Source of the DNA: Alistipes sp.
GTDB lineage: Bacteria > Bacteroidota > Bacteroidia > Bacteroidales > Rikenellaceae
Direction: 5' to 3'
DNA length: 51,043 bases
Assembly: GCA_021202985.1 (NCBI GenBank)
Contig: JAJQCA010000070.1
Coordinates: forward strand, 1 to 51,043
Shown: piece by piece, positions 8,911 to 16,785 of the stretch
How the letters are laid out: the number at the start of each line of letters is the position of its first letter
How positions within the stretch are numbered: position 1 is the first letter of the stretch
Position numbers and translations under genes: made by a program
Notes under the pieces: model-generated
What the model saw: the letters and a program-made list of their open reading frames with translations, nothing else
Databases searched by the model: none
What the model was told of the DNA's origin: nothing

Positions 8911-9941
8911 GCGACGGAAAAGAAACCATACTAACCCGTGATTTCGATGACGCCGTGACTGATATTTCGGTGATCGTTCCCGTCTATAACGAGGAGGAGT
9001 CGTTGCCGGAACTGACGGCCTGGATCGGGTCCGTTATGGATGCCGGAGGGTACGGCTATGAAATCATATTCGTGGACGACGGTTCATCGGATTCTTCATG
9101 GGATGTCATAAAGTCCCTTGCCGCGCAATATCACGGGGTGAGGGGAATCAGTTTCAGGCGTAATTACGGCAAGAGTGCGGCCCTTTACACGGGTTTCGAG
9201 GCGGCCCGTGGGGAGGTTGTGATAACCATGGACGCCGACCTCCAGGATTCGCCCGAAGAGATACCCGCACTATACCGGATGATTCGTGAAGAGGGTTACG
9301 ACCTGGTTTCGGGCTGGAAGAAAAAGCGGCGTGACCCGCCGGGCAAGACCCTGCCGAGCCGCCTGTTCAACGCCACCGCACGGTGTGTTTCCGGAATCCG
9401 GCTTCACGATTTCAACTGCGGCCTAAAAGCCTACCGGCGTAAGGTGGTGAAAAGTATCGAGGTTTACGGTGAGATGCACCGTTATATCCCGATACTTGCG
9501 AAAGAGGCCGGCTTCAGCCGTATCGGCGAGAAGGTCGTCAAGCACCATCCGCGGAAATACGGCAAAACCAAGTTCGGGCTGGAAAGGATGATGCGCGGTT
9601 ATCTCGACCTGATTTCTGTAACCTTTATAACCCGGTTCGGTAAAAGTCCCATGTATTTTTTCGGTGGGATGGGGACGCTTATGTTCCTCGTGGGCGGAGT
9701 GACGGCCGTGTGGCTGATAGCGGAGAAGATTTACCGCCAGAACCACGGCTTCTCCGTGCGCAGCGTGGCCGACCAGCCGTTGTTCTTTATCGCCCTTACT
9801 GCGGTAATACTCGGGGTCGTGCTGTTTCTTGCCGGATTCCTCGGCGAATTGATTAACCGCACGTCCGGCGACCGGAATAAGTATATGCTGGACGAGACAG
9901 TGGGAATGGATTCCGGTACCGGCCGGCAGACGGGTCCGTAA
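8907..9941 (+). CDS. Family 2 glycosyltransferase (GtrB/DPM1-like, membrane-bound)
   Basis: The 344-residue protein has a GT-A fold N-terminus (ISVIVPVYNEEESL at about 20-33, FVDDGSSD at about 55-62), the metal-binding DADLQDSP (Asp109, Asp111) and the NCGLKAYRR and HRYIPILA segments typical of polyprenyl-phosphate sugar transferases. Two C-terminal transmembrane helices (about 248-270 and 288-312) complete the GtrB-like layout. It probably moves a sugar from a nucleotide donor to undecaprenyl phosphate for envelope glycan modification. The donor sugar cannot be told from the sequence. It overlaps the DUF4199 gene by 4 bases. Confidence 0.93.
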   Translation: MSDGKETILTRDFDDAVTDISVIVPVYNEEESLPELTAWIGSVMDAGGYGYEIIFVDDGSSDSSWDVIKSLAAQYHGVRGISFRRNYGKSAALYTGFEAARGEVVITMDADLQDSPEEIPALYRMIREEGYDLVSGWKKKRRDPPGKTLPSRLFNATARCVSGIRLHDFNCGLKAYRRKVVKSIEVYGEMHRYIPILAKEAGFSRIGEKVVKHHPRKYGKTKFGLERMMRGYLDLISVTFITRFGKSPMYFFGGMGTLMFLVGGVTAVWLIAEKIYRQNHGFSVRSVADQPLFFIALTAVILGVVLFLAGFLGELINRTSGDRNKYMLDETVGMDSGTGRQTGP

Positions 9942-9949
9942 GGAGCCGC

Positions 9950-9969
9950 CGGCCGATTCGCATCGGCCG
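9950..9969. terminator. GC-rich hairpin after the glycosyltransferase gene
   Basis: CGGCCGAT and ATCGGCCG form a perfect 8-bp stem with a 4-base loop just after the stop codon. There is no T-run, so it may stabilise the mRNA end rather than terminate by itself. Confidence 0.4.
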
Positions 9970-10014
9970 CCGTGCGGTACAATCCTTAAGTTTAAAAGAT
10001 TAAAAACTAAATAA

Positions 10015-10479
10015 ATGATTCAGAGAATTCAAAGCGTATATTTGTTCGTGGCCTCGGTGATGATGTTTATGATGCTGAGTTTTCCGATGTGCCGGTTCCT
10101 TGTCGGCGACGAGGAGTTCGTGATAAAGGCGTTCGGAATTTATTCCGTGACGGCCGGGGATGCTATGGTGGTTAGTCTGGGGTATTTCGGTGTATTGGTG
10201 GTCGTCGCCGCGGTTTTGCCTTTGGTAACGTTGTTTCTTTATAAAAACCGTATATTGCAGATACGGCTGTGTTTTATGGAGATGGTTTTCCTTATAGGTG
10301 CGCAGGTTATGGTGGTTTACACGATCTACAACGCCGTGGCAAAGCTGGAAGGCCCATTAAGCGTTTCATGTTCGATTGTGGACCTCTTTCCGTTGGCTTC
10401 ACTGATTCTCACTTGGCTGGCATACAAGCGTATAGTCCGCGACGAAGCCCTCGTCCGCTCGCTCGACAGGATAAGGTAG
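10015..10479 (+). CDS. DUF4293 family membrane protein
   Basis: The 154-residue protein starts with MIQRIQSVYLFVASVMMFMM, the characteristic opening of DUF4293. It has four predicted transmembrane helices (about 7-26, 52-74, 83-103, 121-138). The family is confined to Bacteroidota and has no known function. The start lies after an A-rich leader, which is the usual Bacteroidota substitute for a Shine-Dalgarno site. It is followed 33 nt later by a secreted protein gene on the same strand. Confidence 0.85.
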   Translation: MIQRIQSVYLFVASVMMFMMLSFPMCRFLVGDEEFVIKAFGIYSVTAGDAMVVSLGYFGVLVVVAAVLPLVTLFLYKNRILQIRLCFMEMVFLIGAQVMVVYTIYNAVAKLEGPLSVSCSIVDLFPLASLILTWLAYKRIVRDEALVRSLDRIR

Positions 10480-10512
10480 AATTGGCTATGATTACCCGTA
10501 AAAGTTAATCGC

Positions 10513-11370
10513 ATGAAAAATTGCACACGGATTTTTTTGGCAACCCTGCTTGTTGTTACCGGCATCGAGGTTGCCTCCGCGCAAAGTAACGGGGTCCATC
10601 CCGAACTGGTGAAGTATGTGGATTTTCTCGAAGGTCAGGATACCCCGGCAAAAGAGTACATCTTCGGGTTGTTCGAGACTTACGACTTGGTAATCCTGTG
10701 TGAGGCGGACCACAGGGAGCGGACGCAGTACGAATTTATTTACGATATACTCTCCGATGCGCGGTTCGACGGCGGACTGTTATTCACCGAAGTCGGTTCA
10801 ACCGGGCTCACGGAGGATTTCAACCGTTTTTCACAGGGCCCCGACGTGACAGACGAAGAGCTGAATAATATATTGGTCGGTTTCCACCGCAGGCTGACAT
10901 GGGCTCCGTGGCCCAATACCGTGAGCGGTTACGACCTTATGGCCGAACTGTATAAAATAAACAGGACACAGAGGGTAACCTGGTATCCGAGCGACGTACA
11001 CTACGACTGGGTAGGAACTAACCGGACGCATGAGGAATTCTTAAAATTTTACCGTGAGCAGGCTTTGAACCGTGACAGCCTTATGGCCAAACACATAATA
11101 AATGTTTACGAATCCCTTTCTACGGGTTCTCAATCGCCTAAAGCGTTGGTGATAATGAATTACCGCCACGCTTACGGGAACGATTTTATGAAAAACTCTG
11201 AGTCGAAACCGAACAATGCAGGTAGGTTCCTTTTCGAACATTACCCGGGGAGAATTGCAAATGTCTATATCCATAATTTTGCAAACCAATCCGCTGAAGA
11301 CATAATCGAGACTCTGACCAACGATGGTAAATGGGACGCGGCGTTTGCGATAACGGGGAAAAGGAATTAG
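10513..11370 (+). pseudogene. Secreted EreA/ChaN-like protein, N-terminal part (frame broken)
   Basis: This frame encodes 285 residues: a signal peptide (ILFLATLLVVTGIEVASA-like, cut near residue 23) and a domain reminiscent of the erythromycin esterase/ChaN fold, with LVILCEADHRERTQ, LLFTEVGS and LVIMNYRHAYG as candidate active-site strands. The family call is tentative. The frame stops at AAAAGGAATTAG near 11360, but the next frame continues seamlessly (KELGFDFPGTPFGEDDFD), so about 115 residues are missing from this part. The G/A run GGGGAAAAGG at 11355-11364 is the likely site of a one-base change. Either the gene is broken, or it is a sequencing error or a programmed shift. Confidence 0.6.
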
Positions 11371-11711
11371 GTTTCGACTTCCCGGGTACTCCGTTCGGGG
11401 AGGATGATTTCGATTGTTGGTACGAAAATCACGGGGAGCATGTTTACCAGGATGTTTTCAACGGCTACGTATTCTATAGACCGATAGATGAATGGATTCT
11501 CAGTACCGGAGTGGACGGCCTGATGGAGGAGGGGCATCTGGAGGAAACGTTAAATTGGGTAAGGACAGCCAACCGCGGTAAAATCGACGAGGAGTTCTTC
11601 CGGGAGATTTACGGCCAATTGAATACGCGGCAGGAGATTCCGTTCCGGGAGCAGAAAGATTATCTTCGGGAAGAGAAATTCTACGGCATGAGGGACAAGT
11701 GGTTGCAGTAA
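11361..11711 (+). pseudogene. C-terminal part of the frameshifted secreted protein
   Basis: This is the continuation of the preceding protein in the next frame, about 116 residues from GEKELGFDF to the stop. It carries its own well-formed content (DVFNGYVFYRPIDEWI, a plausible last strand and helix of an esterase-like domain). The frame is open from an ATG at 11331 that lies inside the upstream part, so an independent protein is possible but unlikely. It has no signal peptide of its own. Confidence 0.6.
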
Positions 11712-11840
11712 CCGCGTCCGCGGTAGACGGAATGGAGGCCCGGCACGGGTCTTTCCCGGCCGATTACCGGTTACGGTAGCCTGTCCGGCTCCATTTCCGG
11801 CATAATGTTTGGCCATTGCCCGGGGAATAAACCTCGGATA

Positions 11841-13136
11841 GTGGAAGAATATTACCGGATTATACTGGTCCTGCTCGCGGTGGCCATTGCGGTTTCGGTG
11901 CTGGCACCCAAGCTAAAGGTGCCTCTGCCTGTGCTTCTAATGCTGGCCGGTATAGGAATCGGTTTTATCCCGCATATCAAATACGTGCCCATCGACCCGG
12001 AGATCGTCTTCCTCCTGTTCCTTCCCCCAATGCTTTACGATGCGGCGCTGAACCTCTCCTACCGCGGTTTTACACGCAATATAGGAAGTATATCGGGGCT
12101 GGCGGTTCCGATGGTGCTTATAACCATGACGGCTATTGCGGCCGTTTCACACTATTTTATCCCGGGTATTTCGTGGCCGGTGGGGTTCGTTATCGGTGCA
12201 ATCCTCTCGCCGCCGGACGCTATCGCCGCTTCTGCCATAATCCGTAATATGAACCTCGGCCGCGATACCAAGGACATCCTCGAAGGGGAGAGCCTTGTAA
12301 ACGACGCCACCGCACTGACCGCCTACCGGATAGCCATGGGGGTGGTTGCCGGAGGGGCGTTCGTGTTCTGGAAAGCCTCGGTGGAATTTGTGGCGATAAT
12401 AGCCGGGGGGCTGGTCGTGGGGCTGGTTATGGCGTGGCTTTTCGTCAAACTCCTCCAGTATGTACCCCTTAAAAGTATCCCTACGGTCAGCCTGAATATC
12501 CTTCTGCCGTTCGTAGCATACCAGTTTGCCGAATCGCTCGATGCGTCGGGGGTCCTGGCCGTGGTGGCTTTTGGCCTTTACATATCGCGCCGGGTAAGCT
12601 GCGGATGCCTGTTTTCACAGGAGACGGTGGAGCAGTCGCGGTCTGTCTGGTCGGTGCTCATATACCTTCTCAGCGGGCTTATATTCATACTTATCGGCCT
12701 CGAGTTTCCGCAGGCCCTGCACAGCATTCCCAAAGGCACTATCGTGCCGCTGGTGTGGAGCTCGCTGTTGATTTTTCTGATAGCACTCGCGGTAAGGATA
12801 CTCTTTATCTTCGAACATAAATTCAGCTACGACAAACTACACATGCGCAGCAGGCGCAAAGCCCGGCAGGACGGGAGCATGAAGGAGACCAGGTCGCTCG
12901 ACTGGAAGAACGCGCTGGTTATCGGCTGGTCGGGTATGAGGGGGATTGTATCCGTGGCTACGGCCATCGCCCTGCCCGTTACGTTCACCGGTGGAACGGA
13001 GTTCTCGCAGCGAGGCAGCCTTATATTCCTGACCGTTACCGTGGTGATTCTCATGCTGCTGATACAGGGTCTGGGCCTTCCCGTATTGATACGGCTTCTT
13101 AAAATAAACGCCCCGGAAGATAAAAAAGAATTGTAG
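11841..13136 (+). CDS. CPA1-family Na+(K+)/H+ antiporter
   Basis: About 431 residues when started at GTG 11841 (EEYYRIILVLLAVAIAVS), which matches related antiporters. An ATG at 11805 in the same frame would add 12 residues. About twelve transmembrane helices are visible. The CPA1 ion-binding signature is intact: LSPPDAIAASAI followed by LEGESLVNDATALTAY, where the ND pair binds the cation. WSGMRGIVSVATAIALP marks the later conserved helix. The role is sodium or potassium extrusion and pH control at the inner membrane. There is no C-terminal TrkA or USP domain, so it is a short form. Confidence 0.93.
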   Translation: MEEYYRIILVLLAVAIAVSVLAPKLKVPLPVLLMLAGIGIGFIPHIKYVPIDPEIVFLLFLPPMLYDAALNLSYRGFTRNIGSISGLAVPMVLITMTAIAAVSHYFIPGISWPVGFVIGAILSPPDAIAASAIIRNMNLGRDTKDILEGESLVNDATALTAYRIAMGVVAGGAFVFWKASVEFVAIIAGGLVVGLVMAWLFVKLLQYVPLKSIPTVSLNILLPFVAYQFAESLDASGVLAVVAFGLYISRRVSCGCLFSQETVEQSRSVWSVLIYLLSGLIFILIGLEFPQALHSIPKGTIVPLVWSSLLIFLIALAVRILFIFEHKFSYDKLHMRSRRKARQDGSMKETRSLDWKNALVIGWSGMRGIVSVATAIALPVTFTGGTEFSQRGSLIFLTVTVVILMLLIQGLGLPVLIRLLKINAPEDKKEL

Positions 13137-13202
13137 ACCGGACCTGCCTGTGGTATCGGTATTGCTGTTTATACGGTATGTATAACCTATTAAATTACGG
13201 AT

Positions 13203-13376
13203 ATGGGCAGGAGAGAAGAACTTGAAAGGGAATTGGAGGTCGCCCGGAAAAGGGTGGAAGCCCTACCTGAAACAACCCCTGAAGAGGTGGTGCGGGCATG
13301 GCACCGGGAATTGGATAGTATATCGTTTGAACTCAATAACCTGTACGACGACAACGATATCCAGGACCAGGATTGA
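13203..13376 (+). CDS. Small charged protein of 57 residues
   Basis: An ATG at 13203 opens a 57-codon frame ending at TGA 13374-13376. The product starts MGRREELERELEVARKRV, is rich in Glu and Arg with heptad-like spacing, and ends in an acidic tail (NNLYDDNDIQDQD). It probably forms a short coiled coil. An A/G-rich leader precedes the ATG. It lies 66 nt after the antiporter gene and before a strong bidirectional terminator. Function unknown. The coding call rests on composition and context. Confidence 0.6.
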   Translation: MGRREELERELEVARKRVEALPETTPEEVVRAWHRELDSISFELNNLYDDNDIQDQD

Positions 13377-13493
13377 CCGGCCGTCCCCGGTCCGGCATTA
13401 CCTTTCAGCCTGATGAAGCCGATGGCTGTTAATTAAAGGAAGGCCGCAACTGTATCCTTGCAGGATGCCCGAGGGGCCGGGCCATGGGTCACA

Positions 13494-13533
13494 AGAAAGA
13501 AGGCAACCCCGCCTGCGGGGTTGCCTTCTTTCT
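13494..13533. terminator. Strong bidirectional terminator
   Basis: AGAAAGAAGGCAACCCC pairs perfectly with GGGGTTGCCTTCTTTCT around a short GC-rich turn. It lies between the + strand 57-residue gene and the - strand 51-residue gene, which converge, and has T-rich flanks on both strands. Confidence 0.85.
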
Positions 13534-13550
13534 GCCCGAATAAATGAAAA

Positions 13551-13706
13551 TCAAACTGTGTCTTCCGGCTTGCAGAGAATCTCGGCCAGGCATGTGTGCA
13601 GGTACATCAACTCCGGATCGTCCTGAATTACGTGGGCCATCACGAGATCCTCGTCGTCATGTTCGTGTACTGCCGTTTCGGCTTGTGTGTTGTCAATGTT
13701 TTCCAT
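13551..13706 (-). CDS. Small acidic protein of 51 residues downstream of the ECF sigma factor
   Basis: The frame runs from ATG at 13706 to TGA at 13551 and encodes 51 residues beginning MENIDNTQAETAVHEHDDED and ending LAEILCKPEDTV. It is strongly acidic with two Cys and four His. It follows the sigma factor gene by 108 nt on the same strand and ends at the strong terminator, so the two probably share a transcript. A role in controlling the sigma factor would be a guess. No anti-sigma domain is recognisable. Confidence 0.6.
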   Translation of the reverse strand: MENIDNTQAETAVHEHDDEDLVMAHVIQDDPELMYLHTCLAEILCKPEDTV

Positions 13707-13814
13707 AGGCGTAACCGGTATGTTAATTTCATAAAGGTGGTTTATGGTTATTCGTTACCGTTTCAATACACTTTCCGCCTATATAACGGGAATTACGCCG
13801 TTTTATTGTGCGGG

Positions 13815-14399
13815 TCAGCTCAAAATAAGCTGTTTTTCCTGCACCATTTTACGAAGGTTGATAAGCGCGTAGCGCATCCTTCCGAGTGCCGTGTTGATAC
13901 TTACATCCGTCTGCTCAGCTATTTCCTTGAAGCTCAGCCCGCTGAAGTAGCACATCATTACCACCTCCCTCTGTTCCTCCGGAAGGTGGTCGACAAGCCG
14001 CCGCACGTCGTCCTGTATCTGGGAGAGTACGAGTTTGTCCTCCACGTTGGCTTCCGACAGGTTGCGGTTGTTGAGTATATCGTACCCGGCGTCGGTCTCG
14101 GTGATTTGGTTCTGCTGTTTCTGCTGCCTGAAGTAGTCTATAACCTGGTTATGGGCTATACGCAGCACCCACGACAGGAACCTGCCGCTTTCGGTGTACC
14201 GCCCTTCGCGCAGGAACCGCACCACTTTTATAAATGTTTCCTGAAAAATATCGTCGGCTACGTCACGGTTTTTGACCATCATATTGATATAGTCGCAAAC
14301 CCGCTTGCGGTGACGCTCTATAAGGTCGGAAATTGCACTCTCATCGCCCTGAAAATAATTATTAAGCAGTTGTTGGTCGCTTAACTTTTTCAAATTCAT
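13815..14399 (-). CDS. ECF-type RNA polymerase sigma factor
   Basis: The 194-residue form starts at ATG 14399 (MNLKKLSDQQ). The frame is open to a GTG at 14405, but a textbook Shine-Dalgarno AGGAGG at 14405-14410 overlaps that codon and sits 5 nt before the ATG. Sigma region 2 is seen at about 10-85 (ADDIFQETFIKVVRFL) and region 4 at about 130-185 (LPEEQREVVMMCYFSGLSFK and EIAEQTDVSINTALGRMRYA). The region 4 helix-turn-helix reads the -35 element. No anti-sigma gene is recognised next to it, unlike most FecI-type factors in this phylum. Confidence 0.92.
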   Translation of the reverse strand: MNLKKLSDQQLLNNYFQGDESAISDLIERHRKRVCDYINMMVKNRDVADDIFQETFIKVVRFLREGRYTESGRFLSWVLRIAHNQVIDYFRQQKQQNQITETDAGYDILNNRNLSEANVEDKLVLSQIQDDVRRLVDHLPEEQREVVMMCYFSGLSFKEIAEQTDVSINTALGRMRYALINLRKMVQEKQLILS

Positions 14400-14404
14400 A
14401 CTCA

Positions 14405-14410
14405 CCTCCT
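14405..14410 (-). promoter_or_regulatory. Canonical Shine-Dalgarno site of the sigma factor gene
   Basis: On the minus strand the sequence reads AGGAGG, then TGAGT, then ATG. Full Shine-Dalgarno sites are uncommon in Bacteroidota, and this one decides the start codon at 14399. Confidence 0.65.
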
Positions 14411-14519
14411 AAGAATGTTTGGTTCGAGTATAATTTTCCGATAGGCAATAAAGTTTTTAGAAGTGTTATATGTCTGTTTAACGCTTACGGCGCTAAGATA
14501 GGCATATAAATCCAAAAAA

Positions 14520-14527
14520 CAAAAGTA
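14520..14527 (-). promoter_or_regulatory. -7 element upstream of the sigma factor gene
   Basis: CAAAAGTA on the + strand is TACTTTTG on the minus strand, a match to TAnnTTTG. It would give a leader of about 115 nt. The -33 element is not evident. Confidence 0.45.
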
Positions 14528-14632
14528 CCGTTACCGGATAACCATAAATCACCTTTATTTACCCATGAACCATTCCAATTTCTGTGCCGGGTCTGAACGG
14601 GTGATCCCGGCCAATCGTCAAACCGGTTACAA

Positions 14633-14665
14633 ACAGGGGCGCCCTGTTTACCGGGACGCCCCTGT
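14633..14665 (-). terminator. Rho-independent terminator of the 14.7-kb lipoprotein gene
   Basis: ACAGGGGCG and CGCCCCTGT pair across a loop of about 15 bases, and a TTTGT tail follows on the minus strand, 20 bases after the stop codon at 14686. Confidence 0.7.
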
Positions 14666-14685
14666 AAAATAACCCTAAAAGGCAC

Positions 14686-15093
14686 TTATAGCACTGCAAG
14701 CAGTATTTCTTCAGGTAAGTAAGAAGAGGCGAGAGCCAGGTTTTTATCGTCCATCCCCAGCATGGTCTTGTAGTTGTAGACCTTGGTCGTCCTGTCCGGA
14801 AGTATCTGGAAAACGAGTTCCATCTCTTCCCCGTCGTGTACGCCTTTGAGGATGTAATTTCCCGTAAGCAGGTCCAGCTTAACCGTCTTGTGGCCGGTGG
14901 TGGTAATCTCCTTTATGGGCACCTCCGTGTTATCCATGGAGTAGAGATAAAGGGTTCCCGGAGTCCAGGCGGCATTCTCGTAAGGGTCCGAGTAGCGGAT
15001 TTGAAGTTTCCCGTACATCGACGAGTCGTCTTTCGAACAGGCACCCAGCCCCAGCAGCAGAGCGATTGAGAAAATCAAAACAGAGTTTTTCAT
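14686..15093 (-). CDS. Small lipoprotein A of a paralogous pair
   Basis: The 135-residue protein has a lipoprotein signal (LLLGLGAC, Cys19) and a small beta-rich domain. No family is recognised. It is clearly related to the protein at 15399-15728: both share GKLQIRY or GTLSIRY, a WTP, an LYLY or LFLF strand, then TVKLDLLTGNYIL or TVSLELPVGRYIL and a DGxExxL segment. The pattern suggests an immunoglobulin-like or carboxypeptidase-regulatory-like beta sandwich. Its upstream region carries a motif shared with the paralogue (positions 15191-15216). It is probably an outer-membrane or periplasmic lipoprotein of unknown role. Confidence 0.75.
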   Translation of the reverse strand: MKNSVLIFSIALLLGLGACSKDDSSMYGKLQIRYSDPYENAAWTPGTLYLYSMDNTEVPIKEITTTGHKTVKLDLLTGNYILKGVHDGEEMELVFQILPDRTTKVYNYKTMLGMDDKNLALASSYLPEEILLAVL

Positions 15094-15190
15094 GGTAAAA
15101 GGTTTTTATGAATGAATAATGGCTGCACGGATGCAGCGGAATTGTTCAATCAGTAAAAGGCAGTTGTGATTATGAAACGGGTGCCGTGTG

Positions 15191-15216
15191 GTCTTATTGT
15201 ACATTTTTTCAACTTT
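15191..15216 (-). promoter_or_regulatory. Shared upstream motif, copy 1
   Basis: GTCTTATTGTACATT, two variable bases, then TTCAACTTT on the + strand. The same 24 fixed bases recur at 15814-15839 before the paralogous gene. It ends 97 nt upstream of the start at 15093. It does not fit TTG/TAnnTTTG, so it could be an alternative sigma promoter or an operator. Confidence 0.5.
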
Positions 15217-15341
15217 GGTTTACGGATTATGTTTTTATATTAAACAACCCTCTGCTTTTCACCGGATTGGTTATGTTAATTTCCGGGAGACGGTCAGTCG
15301 ATAATCCCCGGATTCGACAGTATCTCTTTAATGTGTCGCCA

Positions 15342-15374
15342 ATAAAAAAGCGTTCCCTTCCGGACGGGGAACGC
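15342..15374 (-). terminator. Rho-independent terminator of lipoprotein B
   Basis: On the minus strand GCGTTCCC pairs with GGGAACGC over a 9-base loop and is followed by TTTTTTATT, just downstream of the stop at 15399. Confidence 0.88.
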
Positions 15375-15398
15375 TGATTGTAGGTTACGAAATTTTTG

Positions 15399-15728
15399 TC
15401 ACGGGCCTTCCACCACCAATTTGTCCTTGGAATAAAAAACTCGTGTGATTTCCTGGTAAGAGACTGTCAACCTGATTTCGTTACCGTCACTTTTCCGGAG
15501 AATGTACCTGCCTACGGGCAGTTCTAAGCTCACTGTTTCGAAGTCGGTCTCCGTAAAAACCCGGATGGCATTTGCCCGGTCGTGGTCGAAGAAGAGGAAG
15601 AGTTTTTGGGGAGTCCAGTTTCCCTTTTGGTACCTGATGGAAAGAGTACCGGTTTCTGTTTTCTCATTTTCGCATGCACTGAAACCCAACAGTGCACACG
15701 TGCAAAGCATTAATAATTTTGTTCGCAT
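15399..15728 (-). CDS. Small lipoprotein B of a paralogous pair
   Basis: The 109-residue protein has a lipoprotein signal (LLGFSAC, Cys19) and a beta-rich domain homologous to lipoprotein A (14686-15093): GTLSIRYQKGNWTPQKLFLF, then TVSLELPVGRYIL and NEIRLTVSY. It is shorter at the C-terminus. It has its own terminator and an upstream copy of the shared motif at 15814-15839, so the two genes are separate units that are probably co-regulated. No function is recognised. Confidence 0.75.
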   Translation of the reverse strand: MRTKLLMLCTCALLGFSACENEKTETGTLSIRYQKGNWTPQKLFLFFDHDRANAIRVFTETDFETVSLELPVGRYILRKSDGNEIRLTVSYQEITRVFYSKDKLVVEGP

Positions 15729-15813
15729 AAAGGTTTAGTTGAATTTTTGCCAATTGTCCAATAAAGACAGATGGCTGTTTGTGGGGCTTTCCAACTAAAC
15801 GCAGGCCCGTAGA

Positions 15814-15839
15814 GTCTTATTGTACATTAATTCAACTTT
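15814..15839 (-). promoter_or_regulatory. Shared upstream motif, copy 2
   Basis: GTCTTATTGTACATT, two variable bases, then TTCAACTTT, identical at 24 fixed positions to 15191-15216. It lies 85 nt upstream of the start at 15728, a similar distance to copy 1. Confidence 0.5.
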
Positions 15840-15900
15840 TGCATCGGGAATAAACCGATGCGGAATTTACCCGTTCACTACAAGGTCGGATATACCGGTA

Positions 15901-15937
15901 ATAAAAACAGCATTCCCGGAATTGGAAATGCTGTTAT
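15901..15937 (-). terminator. Rho-independent terminator of the 16.0-kb lipoprotein gene
   Basis: On the minus strand AACAGCATTTCC pairs with GGGAATGCTGTT, followed by TTTAT. It lies about 75 bases after the stop at 16013. Confidence 0.75.
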
Positions 15938-16012
15938 AAAGATATCGGTAATTTAAGTTGAGGTTACCTTATTTTTACCTCGACCGTATGCCCTCAGGGC
16001 TGCCCGTGAATG

Positions 16013-16636
16013 TTATTCGATATATTCCACCGAACCGTCTTCAAAGCCTTTAAATTCGAGCTGGTAGTATTCGGTTACCACGCTACCGCTGTTGAGTTTG
16101 GTGGATTTTCCCTTCTCCGTAATATTTGCGGTAAATTTGCGTAGCAATTCGCCGGTATCCTGGTTTACGCTTATGTCGTACCAACCTATGCCTTTGAATT
16201 TGTAACCGTCCGGTATATAATCCTTCACGGCCCGGTATTGAGCCATAATAACATCGGGTTTGATATCTTCGGCTTTCATTCCGTGGACCGATTCGAAATC
16301 GAAGGTTTCCGAGGATCTGGATTCTTCGATATCCTTAGGACCCTGGTAATCGCCCCCTACTTTGATAACCTGGTCATACAACTGCCCGTCACGGCCGACC
16401 ATATCCAGGTAGAGGTACTCCATATTGTTTTTCAACTCCCTCCCTTCAATCCATCGGACACTTATCAGCTTATAGTTATCTGCGTCGAAATGCTTTTCCA
16501 CGCTCGAAACTATACGTTCATTCGCCTGGTCGGTATCCATATGTACCGGCACCAGTCCGGTCCATTCCAACATCTGGCATCCGGTAAACGAGGCCGCACC
16601 CAAGATGGTGGTGCAAAAAAAGATAAGTCTCTTCAT
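16013..16636 (-). CDS. Uncharacterised periplasmic lipoprotein
   Basis: The 207-residue protein has a lipoprotein signal (AASFTGC, Cys20). The mature part alternates charged helices (TDQANERIVSSVEKHFDADN) and beta strands (GIGWYDISVNQDTGELLRKF). The middle mentions a YLYLDMVG strand typical of small alpha/beta lipoproteins. I do not recognise a family. It is not similar to the two lipoproteins downstream and lacks their upstream motif. It ends before its own terminator and stands as a single-gene unit. Confidence 0.72.
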   Translation of the reverse strand: MKRLIFFCTTILGAASFTGCQMLEWTGLVPVHMDTDQANERIVSSVEKHFDADNYKLISVRWIEGRELKNNMEYLYLDMVGRDGQLYDQVIKVGGDYQGPKDIEESRSSETFDFESVHGMKAEDIKPDVIMAQYRAVKDYIPDGYKFKGIGWYDISVNQDTGELLRKFTANITEKGKSTKLNSGSVVTEYYQLEFKGFEDGSVEYIE

Positions 16637-16731
16637 AAATCTGATCTAATTTGGGGTTAAATAATTAAAACTTTCGTATTGCATAAACAGATGTAAAGTA
16701 GGTAATCGTGATTGGGTTCCGGCAAGATAAT

Positions 16732-16775
16732 AAAAAAGCCGCATCCATTAAATAAGATACGGCATCGCTTTTTTC
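16732..16775 (-). terminator. Rho-independent terminator of the zinc-ribbon/NIF3 operon
   Basis: On the minus strand GCCGTATC pairs with GATGCGGC, followed by TTTTTTATT, 11 bases after the stop at 16786. Confidence 0.85.
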
Positions 16776-16785
16776 CGGTCAGACC

